The notes beneath the pieces are model-generated. The model was not told where the DNA came from. It did no database searches and saw only the letters and a program-made list of their open reading frames with translations. Below are positions 1 through 6,355 of a stretch of 9,719 bases of DNA, in pieces; position 1 is the stretch's first letter, and the number at the start of each line of letters is the position of its first letter. The stretch is taken from NCBI GenBank assembly GCA_937880845.1, contig CALFLL010000022.1, positions 1-9,719 of the forward strand, given 5' to 3'. The position numbers were made by a program, and so were the translations under genes. This DNA is from an uncultured Drancourtella sp. (GTDB lineage Bacteria; Bacillota; Clostridia; Lachnospirales; Lachnospiraceae).

Positions 1-34
1 CCTTTCGCATGAGCGAATGGTCCTATTTCTTTGA

Positions 35-56
35 GGGACTTATTTCACAGCCCCCC
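35..56. other. possible terminal inverted repeat of an insertion sequence (left edge)
   Basis: Read on the minus strand this stretch is a run of Gs followed by GGCTGTGAAATAAGTCCC. It resembles the ends of IS1182-like elements in Clostridia, as I remember them. No transposase is visible because the window ends 34 bases further left, so this cannot be separated from chance or from untranslated sequence downstream of the CmpB-family gene. A small hairpin (TTCGC-ATGA-GCGAA, 4-17) lies beside it. This is a weak call. Confidence 0.2.
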
Positions 57-82
57 TTTTCAACATTTTTCTATAAATGATT

Positions 83-631
83 TTATTTAAAAAAATGAAC
101 TGCAACATCAAGTAAAAAGACTGCCGCTAAAACTCCCGTTATAGGAAAGAACACCGAATCAGGAATTTTATTCCGCAATTTCACAAACAGCGGCTGCAAT
201 ACATATAAAAATAACATTCCGCCGATTCCAAAACGGATACTTGGATTTAATGCAACACGTCCTTGAAAATTAAAGGCAAATCTACGGTAATCCCACAACC
301 AACTGCCTGTTGTAAATTCCATGATATAACTTCCGATAAGTTCTACAATCGTTGTAATAACCACAATCCCTATAAATACTAAAACGGGTGTAATTACTAT
401 TTTTCCTATACGGATCTTCTTTTTCTGTAACCGACTGAGAGAAAAAATTAAAATTAAAGCACCGATTCCATAAATAATGCAATATGGGCCAAATAAAACT
501 CCTCTGTTAGAAAACCCCCAACGGTAAACAACAACTTCCAGAAAAACTTCATAAATCCATCCGATGATCGAATACAGTAAGAAGTAGAAAAAATATTCAG
601 CTGTTTTTTGCAGAAACATCATTTTATTCAT
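83..631 (-). CDS. CmpB-family (putative ABC transporter type IV) membrane protein
   Basis: Small integral membrane protein of 182 residues with about five hydrophobic segments. The N-terminal GWIYEV motif, the following RG-L-GP-YGIG segment, the WDY motif after the third membrane helix and the FNFQGR-LNPSIRFG stretch are the signature of the ABC_trans_CmpB family (PF06541). Despite that name, members have no demonstrated transport function, and no partner ATPase is encoded directly beside this one. The frame opens with a TTG at 637, but ATG at 631 is preferred because GGAG lies 7 nt before it. The gene follows the corrinoid transporter operon on the same strand after a 128-nt gap and probably has its own weak promoter. 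The family call is fairly secure; the function is unknown. Confidence 0.8.
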   Translation of the reverse strand: MNKMMFLQKTAEYFFYFLLYSIIGWIYEVFLEVVVYRWGFSNRGVLFGPYCIIYGIGALILIFSLSRLQKKKIRIGKIVITPVLVFIGIVVITTIVELIGSYIMEFTTGSWLWDYRRFAFNFQGRVALNPSIRFGIGGMLFLYVLQPLFVKLRNKIPDSVFFPITGVLAAVFLLDVAVHFFK

Positions 632-674
632 AAGCAATCTCCATGATCTCGATTAGAAATATCAGGTCTTATAT

Positions 675-704
675 GCTATACATGATAACATGAAAAGCCC
701 TCAA
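675..704 (-). promoter_or_regulatory. weak candidate promoter for the CmpB-family gene
   Basis: On the minus strand TTGAGG (699-704) is followed after 18 nt by TATAGC (675-680), about 45 nt upstream of the ATG at 631. Both boxes deviate from consensus. No clear terminator hairpin was found between the upstream ATPase stop (760) and this site, so read-through from the transporter operon is an equally good explanation. Confidence 0.25.
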
Positions 705-759
705 ACCGCAAGCCTTTGATGAATCCATCTCTCTACCGTCTTGCTGTCATTTCCAACTG

Positions 760-1518
760 TTATATTGTATATAAAATATGTTTTCTCCCTTTACTGTCCT
801 CTGCAATTTCCGTTTCCACACCATAAACATCACGAATCAGTTCTTTCGTCAATACTTCCTGTGTATTCCCACCGGCCACGATTTCTCCGTCCTTCAAAAC
901 ATACAAACGGTCGCAAAACATTGCGGCTATATTCAGATCATGGATTGCAGCTACTACCGTCACATCCAGCTCCTTTACAATCTTCATGAGCTGAAGCTGA
1001 TGCGTAATATCCAGATGGTTTGTCGGTTCGTCCAAAACAAGGCAGGGGGTCTGCTGTGCCAGAGCTCTTGCAAGAATCACCCTCTGCTGTTCCCCGCCGG
1101 ACAGAGTAGAGAAATCCCGGTCTGCAAATTCTTTCATTCCTACTTTCTGCAAAGCCTGCTGAACTATTTTATAGTCTTGAGCAGTATCCCTTTCCAGTAC
1201 CTTCTTATGCGGGGCTCTTCCCATAAGCACCACTTCTCTCACAGTAAATTCAAAATTATAATAATTGTGCTGTGCAACTACGGATATCTTTTTTGCGGAG
1301 TCTTTATAGCTGAGTTTTTTCAGAGAATCACCACCTAAATAAACACATCCTGTATCCGGACTTAACGTTCTGTATATGCATTTCAGTAAAGTTGACTTAC
1401 CACTCCCATTTGGACCAATGATTCCGACAAATTCTTTGGAATTAACATCAATCGATACATCTTTTAAAATTTTATCATTTCCGTAACTAAGACATAGGTG
1501 TTCTGCAGACAGATTCAT
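760..1518 (-). CDS. btuD: corrinoid ABC transporter, ATP-binding protein
   Basis: Cytoplasmic ATPase of 252 residues that powers the adjacent permease. Walker A is GPNGSGKST (35-43), the Q-loop glutamine is Q83 (VVAQHN), the signature is LSGGEQQR (139-146), Walker B is LVLDEP (160-165) with the catalytic glutamate E164, and the switch histidine is H193. The length is normal for FecE/BtuD-type importers of corrinoids, siderophores and heme. Its ATG directly abuts the TAA of the permease gene, with GGAGG 10 nt upstream inside that gene, so the two are translationally coupled. The substrate cannot be read from the ATPase itself. The cobalamin riboswitch at the head of the operon makes corrinoids by far the likeliest cargo. 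The symbol is assigned on that context. Confidence 0.88.
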   Translation of the reverse strand: MNLSAEHLCLSYGNDKILKDVSIDVNSKEFVGIIGPNGSGKSTLLKCIYRTLSPDTGCVYLGGDSLKKLSYKDSAKKISVVAQHNYYNFEFTVREVVLMGRAPHKKVLERDTAQDYKIVQQALQKVGMKEFADRDFSTLSGGEQQRVILARALAQQTPCLVLDEPTNHLDITHQLQLMKIVKELDVTVVAAIHDLNIAAMFCDRLYVLKDGEIVAGGNTQEVLTKELIRDVYGVETEIAEDSKGRKHILYTI

Positions 1519-2583
1519 TTACCCGGCACCTCCAAATCCATACGCTTTCCTTACCATTAAATAAATAAAACACGGAGCCCCTATCAGGGATATAAAAATT
1601 CCGATCGGCATTTCTGAATTTTCCAACAACGTACGGCACGCAACATCTGACCAAATAAGAAAAATCCCTCCAAGCAACGCACTTAGCGGTATTACTCTCC
1701 TGTGATCCGTCCCAAACAACATCCTTATGGCATGAGGAATGATAAGGCCGACAAATCCAATCATACCTGCACTGTAAACCGCGAACCCCACCATCAAAGA
1801 GGAAAGAATCAAATAGAATATCCTGACTCTGTGCAGATTTGTTCCCAGAGTAATCGATACCTCATCTCCGACCAACATCAGATTCAAATTTCGAAATTGT
1901 GTCCAGAAAATGAAAATTCCCACAAGAATTACCGGTAAGATAACAGAAACATTTTCCCATTTAGCGCCTCCCAGGCTTCCCATCATCCAGAAAGTCACTT
2001 CTGCCATCCCGTCTTTATCGTTTGCAATGTATAAGATAAAATTGGAAAACGAAGAACATACAGCACTCACCGCCATTCCTGCAAGAATAAGTTTTCCGGC
2101 GTTTGCTTTTCCTCCCACATTGGCTATAAACAGAACACCAAAGGATGTGACCATTGCTCCCAAAAATGCCATGATCCCTACAGAATTACTTCCAAACATC
2201 GCCCCAAAACCAAAAAGGATTGCTGCCGTGGCTCCAAGAGATGCACCGGATGAAACCCCCAAGATATACGGATCCGCCAGTGGATTTTTTACAACTGCCT
2301 GCATGACTACACCACATACAGACAGCCCCATCCCAACTGCCAATCCCAGAAGTACTCTTGGAAAGCGGATTAGCCAGACAACATCATGAATGGCTCCGGA
2401 AGCATAACCGGAAAGGTGTTCCGGATGAAACAGTTCCCAGAGCACGACATTATAGACATCTTTCAATGAAATATTGGCATTTCCAAAAGCGATTGATGCC
2501 AAAACAGAAAAAATCAGTCCCGCCAATAAAATAATACCTGTTGTAATAAATGCTGTTCTTTGAAAAAACAGATTTTTTTTCAT
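1519..2583 (-). CDS. btuC: corrinoid ABC transporter, FecCD/BtuC-type permease
   Basis: Polytopic inner-membrane permease of 354 residues, the usual size for the FecCD family (PF01032), with about ten predicted helices. Recognisable family stretches are RFPRVLLGLAVGMGLSVCG, the QAVVKNPLADPYILGVSSGA loop, and GFVGLIIPHAIRMLFG-DHRRVIP near the C terminus, the region that contacts the ATPase. It should form a homodimer with two ATPase subunits and take substrate from the lipoprotein encoded just upstream. Only 10 nt separate the lipoprotein stop from its ATG, which has a GAGG ribosome binding site about 7 nt away. Siderophore importers share this fold; the corrinoid assignment rests on the riboswitch. 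Confidence 0.88.
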   Translation of the reverse strand: MKKNLFFQRTAFITTGIILLAGLIFSVLASIAFGNANISLKDVYNVVLWELFHPEHLSGYASGAIHDVVWLIRFPRVLLGLAVGMGLSVCGVVMQAVVKNPLADPYILGVSSGASLGATAAILFGFGAMFGSNSVGIMAFLGAMVTSFGVLFIANVGGKANAGKLILAGMAVSAVCSSFSNFILYIANDKDGMAEVTFWMMGSLGGAKWENVSVILPVILVGIFIFWTQFRNLNLMLVGDEVSITLGTNLHRVRIFYLILSSLMVGFAVYSAGMIGFVGLIIPHAIRMLFGTDHRRVIPLSALLGGIFLIWSDVACRTLLENSEMPIGIFISLIGAPCFIYLMVRKAYGFGGAG

Positions 2584-2593
2584 GCTATTTCCT

Positions 2594-3712
2594 CTACTCT
2601 AATTCCAGGTTCGGATACAATCCCTTGGCAAAATTTAAGATTCCATCCTGTGTCCTTGTGGCACTGGCATACATTTCACTGAGCATAACGGGAACCACTC
2701 TTCCTTTTTTCACGGCATCCAGGCTTGCCAGAGATTCATCTTCTAAAATTCTGTTTAATTTCTCTTGTTTTACTTTTTCCGGATCATCTCCGGAGTAAGG
2801 CATATATACTACAAAAATCACATCCGGATTTGCTGTTATAACATCTTCTTTTCCCAATGTACTTCCTGTCGGATTGGCCAGAACTCCGCCAAGCTGTGTC
2901 ACCATGTCCCCGCCCAGAGTTGTCTTCCCATAATTGGAAAATCCGCTTTTTCCGGATTCCAGGATCAGCACGCTTGGCTTTTCCTTTTCATCTGCTGTTT
3001 CTTCTTTTACGCTCGAAATCGTTTCTTTCATCTCATTTACGATTGCTTCTGCCTGATCCTGCACGTCAAAAATTTTCCCGATGTTCAAAATATCCGTATA
3101 TTCATTTTCCAAAGTCCGGTTATACACAGTCTCTCCGTCCTTCGGACGTGTATTGCTGTTCATATACACATTACATCCTTTTTTTATCCAACCTGCTGCA
3201 TCGCCCAACGTTTTCTCTCCAAATAAAGACCCCCATGAAAAGATCATATCCGGCTCCAACATGGTCACTGTTTCCAGGGAAGGAGTAAATTCATCCAGAT
3301 ACTCAAGAGAGGAAAATGCTGCCTTCTGCTCATCCGGCACCTCATTATCCAATCCGGCTGCTGCTACGATGCGGTCTTCCAGTCCTAATGCAAGAAGGGT
3401 TTCTATGGAGCCCTGGTAAACGGCAAGTACTTTTTCCGGTACCTTTTCGTAAATTGTTTTTATCTCTCTTCCATCCGATCCATAAGTTGTGATTGTCAAA
3501 GGATACTCTGTTCTCTTTGTACTTTCTTTTACTTCTTCATTTGGTTTTTCCGAAGAATCAGACTGATTGTCTTCTACAATCTCGGAAGCGGCTTTCCTGT
3601 TCTCCTGCGTATTGCTTTCTGTTTCAGTTCCGCCGCAGGCTATCAAGGAAACCATCATAGACGCTGTTAAAGCAACGGTTAAAATCTTTCTTGCTATCAT
3701 TTTCTTTTTCAT
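2594..3712 (-). CDS. btuF: corrinoid ABC transporter, substrate-binding lipoprotein
   Basis: Extracellular lipid-anchored binding protein of 372 residues. It opens with a basic N terminus (MKKKMIARK), a hydrophobic stretch and the lipobox LIAC, giving lipidation at C26. A low-complexity Glu/Ser/Lys linker (about 28-68) tethers the binding domain. The rest fits the Peripla_BP_2 fold (PF01497): an N-terminal lobe containing EKVLAVYQGSIETLLALGLEDRIVAAAG, the LEPDMIFSW strand, and a C-terminal lobe with ANPDVIFVVYMP. The start at 3712 is supported by AAGGAAGG just upstream. The first 89 bases overlap the 3' end of the preceding repeat-protein gene in another frame, so translation is probably coupled. 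The btuF label rests on the riboswitch; the fold alone would also allow heme or siderophore binding. Confidence 0.87.
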   Translation of the reverse strand: MKKKMIARKILTVALTASMMVSLIACGGTETESNTQENRKAASEIVEDNQSDSSEKPNEEVKESTKRTEYPLTITTYGSDGREIKTIYEKVPEKVLAVYQGSIETLLALGLEDRIVAAAGLDNEVPDEQKAAFSSLEYLDEFTPSLETVTMLEPDMIFSWGSLFGEKTLGDAAGWIKKGCNVYMNSNTRPKDGETVYNRTLENEYTDILNIGKIFDVQDQAEAIVNEMKETISSVKEETADEKEKPSVLILESGKSGFSNYGKTTLGGDMVTQLGGVLANPTGSTLGKEDVITANPDVIFVVYMPYSGDDPEKVKQEKLNRILEDESLASLDAVKKGRVVPVMLSEMYASATRTQDGILNFAKGLYPNLELE

Positions 3713-4709
3713 GTCCTTCCTTAATATATTTTAATTGGTATATTGCATTCGCCCATGAACCGCAGCTACACTGTAATCTACGTCTGAGCGTTGCATCCAC
3801 TTCTTTTTTGTTCGGAATGTGTCCAAGTGTTTCCGTAATGTAATACAACTTTCTCAAGTCTTCTCTTGTCTGAACGTCCTGATTTAACACCTGATAATAG
3901 CAATCCTGGATTTCTGCACGATGTGTTCTACGCTTTCCTTCCTCTTTTTCATGAATCTTTGTCGAAGAAAATGGATTAATCCTCTCAACAGGCTCAAGAC
4001 CTATTTGAAAAAGGACATTTCGAAAACTTCCACATCTCTTTATCAGGTTTTCCTTCAACTCTTTCGGAATTTCGCTCTTTAGGGGCGGACGACCAAGAAA
4101 ATATGCCAAGTTTAAAACTTCATCCAGATTTTCTACGGTTTCTTCATCCAGATTTTCTATTTTAAATAATTTTGCATGTTTTTTAAAAAAGCAACGGTCA
4201 ATCCCGGCATCAGCAATCACTTTATTCCAGCTGTCTGTATGTTTTTTAAACTTTTGGGCAAGCTCCGGTATTTCCTGTGGATGTGGAATTCGACACAATT
4301 CTTCTGCTTTTTCCCTTAACTTTTCCAAAAGAACTCTATATTGTTCTGCCTCATTCTTCATTTCTTGTATTGTTTTCCCGTTTTTCCCGGAGCTTCTACT
4401 TAGTCCCGCTGCCTTTAATGCATACGGCCACTTTTTAAATCGCTTCTTTATATAGGAACGCCACACCCAGAAAATTTCTGCCTGAGCCGGAGAATGTCCT
4501 AATCTTTCTGCTTCTCTTTTTAAGACATATATTAACTGTTCATCTTTCAAACTATGATAGAACTTCCGTCCGCCTCTTGTTTCCAACGAAAATTTTTTGA
4601 AAACACTCGCTTGTTCATCATTCTTCCCCAAATCCATATCATCTTTTTCTACAGATATCCGTTCAAATTTCTCAAGTTCGCTGAATTCGTTTTCTAAATA
4701 TTTTGACAT
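3624..4709 (-). CDS. homing-endonuclease-associated repeat protein, first gene of the B12-riboswitch operon
   Basis: Soluble basic protein of 361 residues built of about four copies of a 40-45 residue helical repeat at about 55-104, 126-171, 193-240 and 284-328. Each has a hydrophobic/aromatic helix, a G-x-x-P turn (LGHSPA, LGRPPL, LGHIPN; CRIPHP in the second copy) and a closing motif such as KKWPYALKAAGL, GSFRNVLFQIGL or GSWANAIYQL. This matches the homing-endonuclease-associated repeat (HNH_repeat, PF18780), which accompanies DNA-binding proteins and nucleases. No nuclease domain is visible. The frame extends to 4724, but ATG 4709 has GGGAG 9 nt upstream and the first ATG has no good site. 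Its last 29 residues overlap btuF. Its function in corrinoid uptake is unknown; a nucleic-acid-binding role is only an inference. Confidence 0.82.
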   Translation of the reverse strand: MSKYLENEFSELEKFERISVEKDDMDLGKNDEQASVFKKFSLETRGGRKFYHSLKDEQLIYVLKREAERLGHSPAQAEIFWVWRSYIKKRFKKWPYALKAAGLSRSSGKNGKTIQEMKNEAEQYRVLLEKLREKAEELCRIPHPQEIPELAQKFKKHTDSWNKVIADAGIDRCFFKKHAKLFKIENLDEETVENLDEVLNLAYFLGRPPLKSEIPKELKENLIKRCGSFRNVLFQIGLEPVERINPFSSTKIHEKEEGKRRTHRAEIQDCYYQVLNQDVQTREDLRKLYYITETLGHIPNKKEVDATLRRRLQCSCGSWANAIYQLKYIKEGHEKENDSKKDFNRCFNSVYDGFLDSLRRN

Positions 4710-4774
4710 TTTGGCAACTCCCATTTCCGCATATCACTATAATCAGTCTCCCGAATGTTATAAGTCTAAATAAT

Positions 4775-4803
4775 AAAAAAAGCCATGGCAAACTGCCACA
4801 GCC
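4775..4803 (-). terminator. intrinsic terminator of the cobalamin riboswitch (expression platform)
   Basis: On the minus strand GGCTGTGGCA-GTT-TGCCATGGCT forms a hairpin of about ten pairs, including three G-U pairs, followed directly by seven T residues. It lies 28 nt after the aptamer and about 65 nt before the start codon of the first operon gene. That is the arrangement expected for a ligand-dependent OFF switch acting by premature termination. Confidence 0.85.
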
Positions 4804-4830
4804 GTATTTCTGCGTCGCAATATCATACAC

Positions 4831-5027
4831 ACTTTTTGTAGGTCTTCTGACTCATGCTTTTTATGCAGTGCAAAAATTTATATCTTGCCTTCTCAGGGAA
4901 TTCCCCAATGACCGGCTTTCGCCAACAGATATAAATCAAACATTTACAGCGGCGGTTCCGTATGGGATTTACACCCATTTCCCTTGTTCAGATATGACAC
5001 TTTTACCACATCATATCCACAAAAAGT
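4831..5027 (-). promoter_or_regulatory. cobalamin (vitamin B12) riboswitch
   Basis: The conserved core on the minus strand (4983 down to 4943) reads GGGAA, then GGGTGTAAATCCC, then ACGG, then CCGCCGCTGTAA, as in the cobalamin riboswitch consensus. The B12 box AGTCAGAAGACCT sits at 4840-4852. The ends close into an 11-bp P1 helix: ACTTTTTGTGG (5027 to 5017) pairs with CTACAAAAAGT (4841 to 4831) with one G-U pair. Just inside P1 is a hairpin GATATGA/TCATATC (4991-5017). The aptamer is therefore complete. Binding of a cobalamin should favour the terminator at 4775-4803 and shut off the repeat protein and the btuFCD genes. Confidence 0.95.
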
Positions 5028-5043
5028 TTCAATTTTCAGAAAC

Positions 5044-5101
5044 GACCTCCGCTGACTTATGCTTCTGCACTCACAACAACTGTGCCGGACTTTCACCGGA
5101 C
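5044..5101 (-). promoter_or_regulatory. degenerate or variant second cobalamin-aptamer-like segment
   Basis: Upstream of the intact aptamer, within the same leader, the minus strand reads CCGGTGAAAGTCCGG (5099 to 5085), then CACAGTTGTTGTGAG, then AAGCATAAGTCAG (5064 to 5052). These follow the order of cobalamin aptamer elements: GGTG-AAA-TCC, a CTGTgA-like junction, then the start of a B12 box. The last element matches the intact copy (AAGCATGAGTCAG, 4859 to 4847) at 12 of 13 positions. It lacks the GGGAA and CCCGCC parts, and the expected AGACC is replaced by GGAGGTC. It may be a decayed duplicate, a short variant aptamer, or chance; ligand binding is uncertain. Confidence 0.45.
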
Positions 5102-5153
5102 TTTTGATTAAGAGTTACTGTATAAAACATTCCTCATCGCATCTACTTTCAGA

Positions 5154-5182
5154 AGTATATACCTAAAAAAGATATTTGTCAA
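5154..5182 (-). promoter_or_regulatory. strong promoter of the corrinoid uptake operon
   Basis: On the minus strand TTGACA (5177-5182) and TATACT (5154-5159) are separated by exactly 17 nt. Transcription should begin near 5147 and run through both aptamer-like segments into the operon. The -35 box is a perfect sigma-A consensus. Confidence 0.85.
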
Positions 5183-5196
5183 TTTTATGATTTATT

Positions 5197-5209
5197 CTAC
5201 GCAACGTAG
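5197..5209. promoter_or_regulatory. palindromic candidate operator between divergent promoters
   Basis: CTACG-CAA-CGTAG is a perfect 5-bp dyad with a 3-nt centre, overlapped by a second dyad CAAC-GTAG-GTTG (5202-5213). It ends one base before the -35 box of the rightward promoter and lies 15 nt from the -35 box of the leftward one. The XRE-type regulator encoded immediately downstream is the obvious candidate to bind it, which would make that gene autoregulated. Binding is inferred from position and symmetry only. Confidence 0.4.
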
Positions 5210-5210
5210 G

Positions 5211-5239
5211 TTGTCGTACATCTGCCTTTCCGATAAACT
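5211..5239 (+). promoter_or_regulatory. candidate promoter of the XRE-desulfoferrodoxin gene group
   Basis: TTGTCG (5211-5216) and TAAACT (5234-5239) are separated by 17 nt, 31 nt before the start codon. Both boxes match consensus only moderately, as is common for a regulated gene. No better pair was found between the leftward promoter and the gene. Confidence 0.45.
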
Positions 5240-5270
5240 GAACCTATCATTGATAAAGGAGACAATCATT

Positions 5271-5852
5271 ATGAATTATGTAACCGGAACAACAATTAAA
5301 ACATTAAGAGAAAAAAGAGGATTTACTCAAAAGGAACTTGCCGAAAAGATAAAAGTAAGTGATAAAACAATTTCAAAATGGGAAACAAACAAAGGACTTC
5401 CGGATATCAGTATCATCGAAGATCTTGCAAAAGTACTTTGCATATCTGTGACCGAACTATTAACAGGTGATTTAAAAGTAAACGAAAATATTGCAGGGAA
5501 TATGAAAAAAATACAGTTTTACGTCTGTCCCATCTGCGGCAATATCATAACAGCAACCGGAAAAGGGCATTTTTCCTGCTGTGGAATCACTTTACCTGAA
5601 CTGGAATCAGAATCCGGCGATACAGATCATCAAATAATCGTTGAAACGATTGACGATGAATATTCCGTCACCATGCAGCACTCCATGAATAAAGCACATT
5701 ATATTTCCTTTATTGCTTATGTCACATCCGGTTCTGTAGAAATCATAAAACTATACCCGGAGCAGGATATTTCCGTACGCTTTCGGAAAAAAGGACATGG
5801 GATTCTTTATGTGTATTGTAACAGGCACGGACTGTTCCGTAAAAATATCTAA
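5271..5852 (+). CDS. XRE-family regulator fused to a desulfoferrodoxin-like iron module
   Basis: A 193-residue protein. Residues 8-62 form a Cro/C1-type helix-turn-helix (IKTLREKRGFTQKELAEKI, then KTISKWETNKGLPD). The rest resembles desulfoferrodoxin/superoxide reductase. A desulforedoxin-like Fe(Cys)4 site is visible at C86, C89, C103 and C104 (CPICGN, then CCG). All five ligands expected for the catalytic iron are present: H120, H137 and H143 (HSMNKAHYI), then C183 and H186 (YCNRHGLF). The Glu-Lys pair that precedes the first histidine in characterised superoxide reductases is Thr118-Asp119 here, which may mean weak enzyme activity and a sensing role. The start at 5271 is chosen over an upstream in-frame ATG because AAAGGAG lies 9 nt before it. 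It is probably a redox- or superoxide-responsive regulator; its targets are unknown. Confidence 0.85.
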   Translation: MNYVTGTTIKTLREKRGFTQKELAEKIKVSDKTISKWETNKGLPDISIIEDLAKVLCISVTELLTGDLKVNENIAGNMKKIQFYVCPICGNIITATGKGHFSCCGITLPELESESGDTDHQIIVETIDDEYSVTMQHSMNKAHYISFIAYVTSGSVEIIKLYPEQDISVRFRKKGHGILYVYCNRHGLFRKNI

Positions 5853-5947
5853 TATATTGAAGGCAATCTTATCTTGCGTTAGTTTATAGGTATATTCGAA
5901 ACCGATGGAATAAACCAGAATTCCGTATTACAAGAAGGCTTAAAACA

Positions 5948-6355
5948 ATGTGGGAATGTCCAAACTGCGGGCGAGAATTTAAAAACAAAAATCAAAGTCA
6001 TTACTGTGGTTCTCCACCGCAATCTATCGAAGAATATATTGCACAACAGCCGGAAGATGCCCGTCTATATCTTTGCCGAATCAATGACACCATCAAAAAC
6101 GTGCTGCCGGATGCTGTCCCAAAAATTTCATGGAGTATGCCGACTTACTGGAACAAACGGAATCTAATCCAGTTTGCGGCATCAAAAAAGCACATCGGCC
6201 TATATCCGGGTCCGGCAGCATTAGAAAATTTTGAAGATCAGTTACAAGGATACAAAATAAGGAAGGGAACCATTCAATTTCCATATGATCAACCGCTGCC
6301 GCTTGAACTGATTGCAGAAATCGCAAAATGGTGCAGAAAGGAATACGGTGCTTAA
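5948..6355 (+). CDS. zinc-ribbon plus DUF1801 (YdhG-like) protein
   Basis: A 135-residue cytoplasmic protein. The N terminus (WECPNCGREFKNKNQSHYCG) carries a small zinc-binding knuckle with C4, C7, H18 and C20. The remainder is a DUF1801 domain (PF08818): IEEYIAQQPEDAR at the start, PDAVPKISWSMPTYW in the middle, then FAASKKHIGLYPGP and a C-terminal helix LIAEIAKWCRKEYG. Relatives such as YdhG are often annotated as frataxin-like iron chaperones, but that role is not established here. AGAAGG 9 nt upstream supports the start. It is 95 nt downstream of the desulfoferrodoxin fusion, and its TAA overlaps the next ATG by one base (TAATG), so those two genes are translationally coupled. Confidence 0.85.
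   Translation: MWECPNCGREFKNKNQSHYCGSPPQSIEEYIAQQPEDARLYLCRINDTIKNVLPDAVPKISWSMPTYWNKRNLIQFAASKKHIGLYPGPAALENFEDQLQGYKIRKGTIQFPYDQPLPLELIAEIAKWCRKEYGA

Noticed and set aside
4..17. TTCGC-ATGA-GCGAA hairpin as terminator of the CmpB-family gene
   Set aside because: Only five base pairs and no T-run on the minus strand.
699..775. A minus-strand reading frame tail (GNDSKTVERWIHQRLAV) just after the ATPase stop, resembling an HTH or recombinase end
   Set aside because: It overlaps the end of the ATPase gene, has no upstream extension as a gene and no start site; too short to support even as a remnant.
741..3419. Several plus-strand open frames opposite the btuFCD genes
   Set aside because: They are antisense to well-supported ABC transporter genes, show no domain features and lack good ribosome binding sites.
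760..3712. Iron-siderophore or heme transporter annotation for the ABC operon
   Set aside because: The protein families allow it, but a complete cobalamin riboswitch with its terminator heads the operon, so corrinoid uptake is the better supported substrate.
4703..5107. A 134-residue plus-strand frame across the leader region
   Set aside because: It coincides with the riboswitch and its terminator on the other strand, whose conserved RNA elements explain the sequence.
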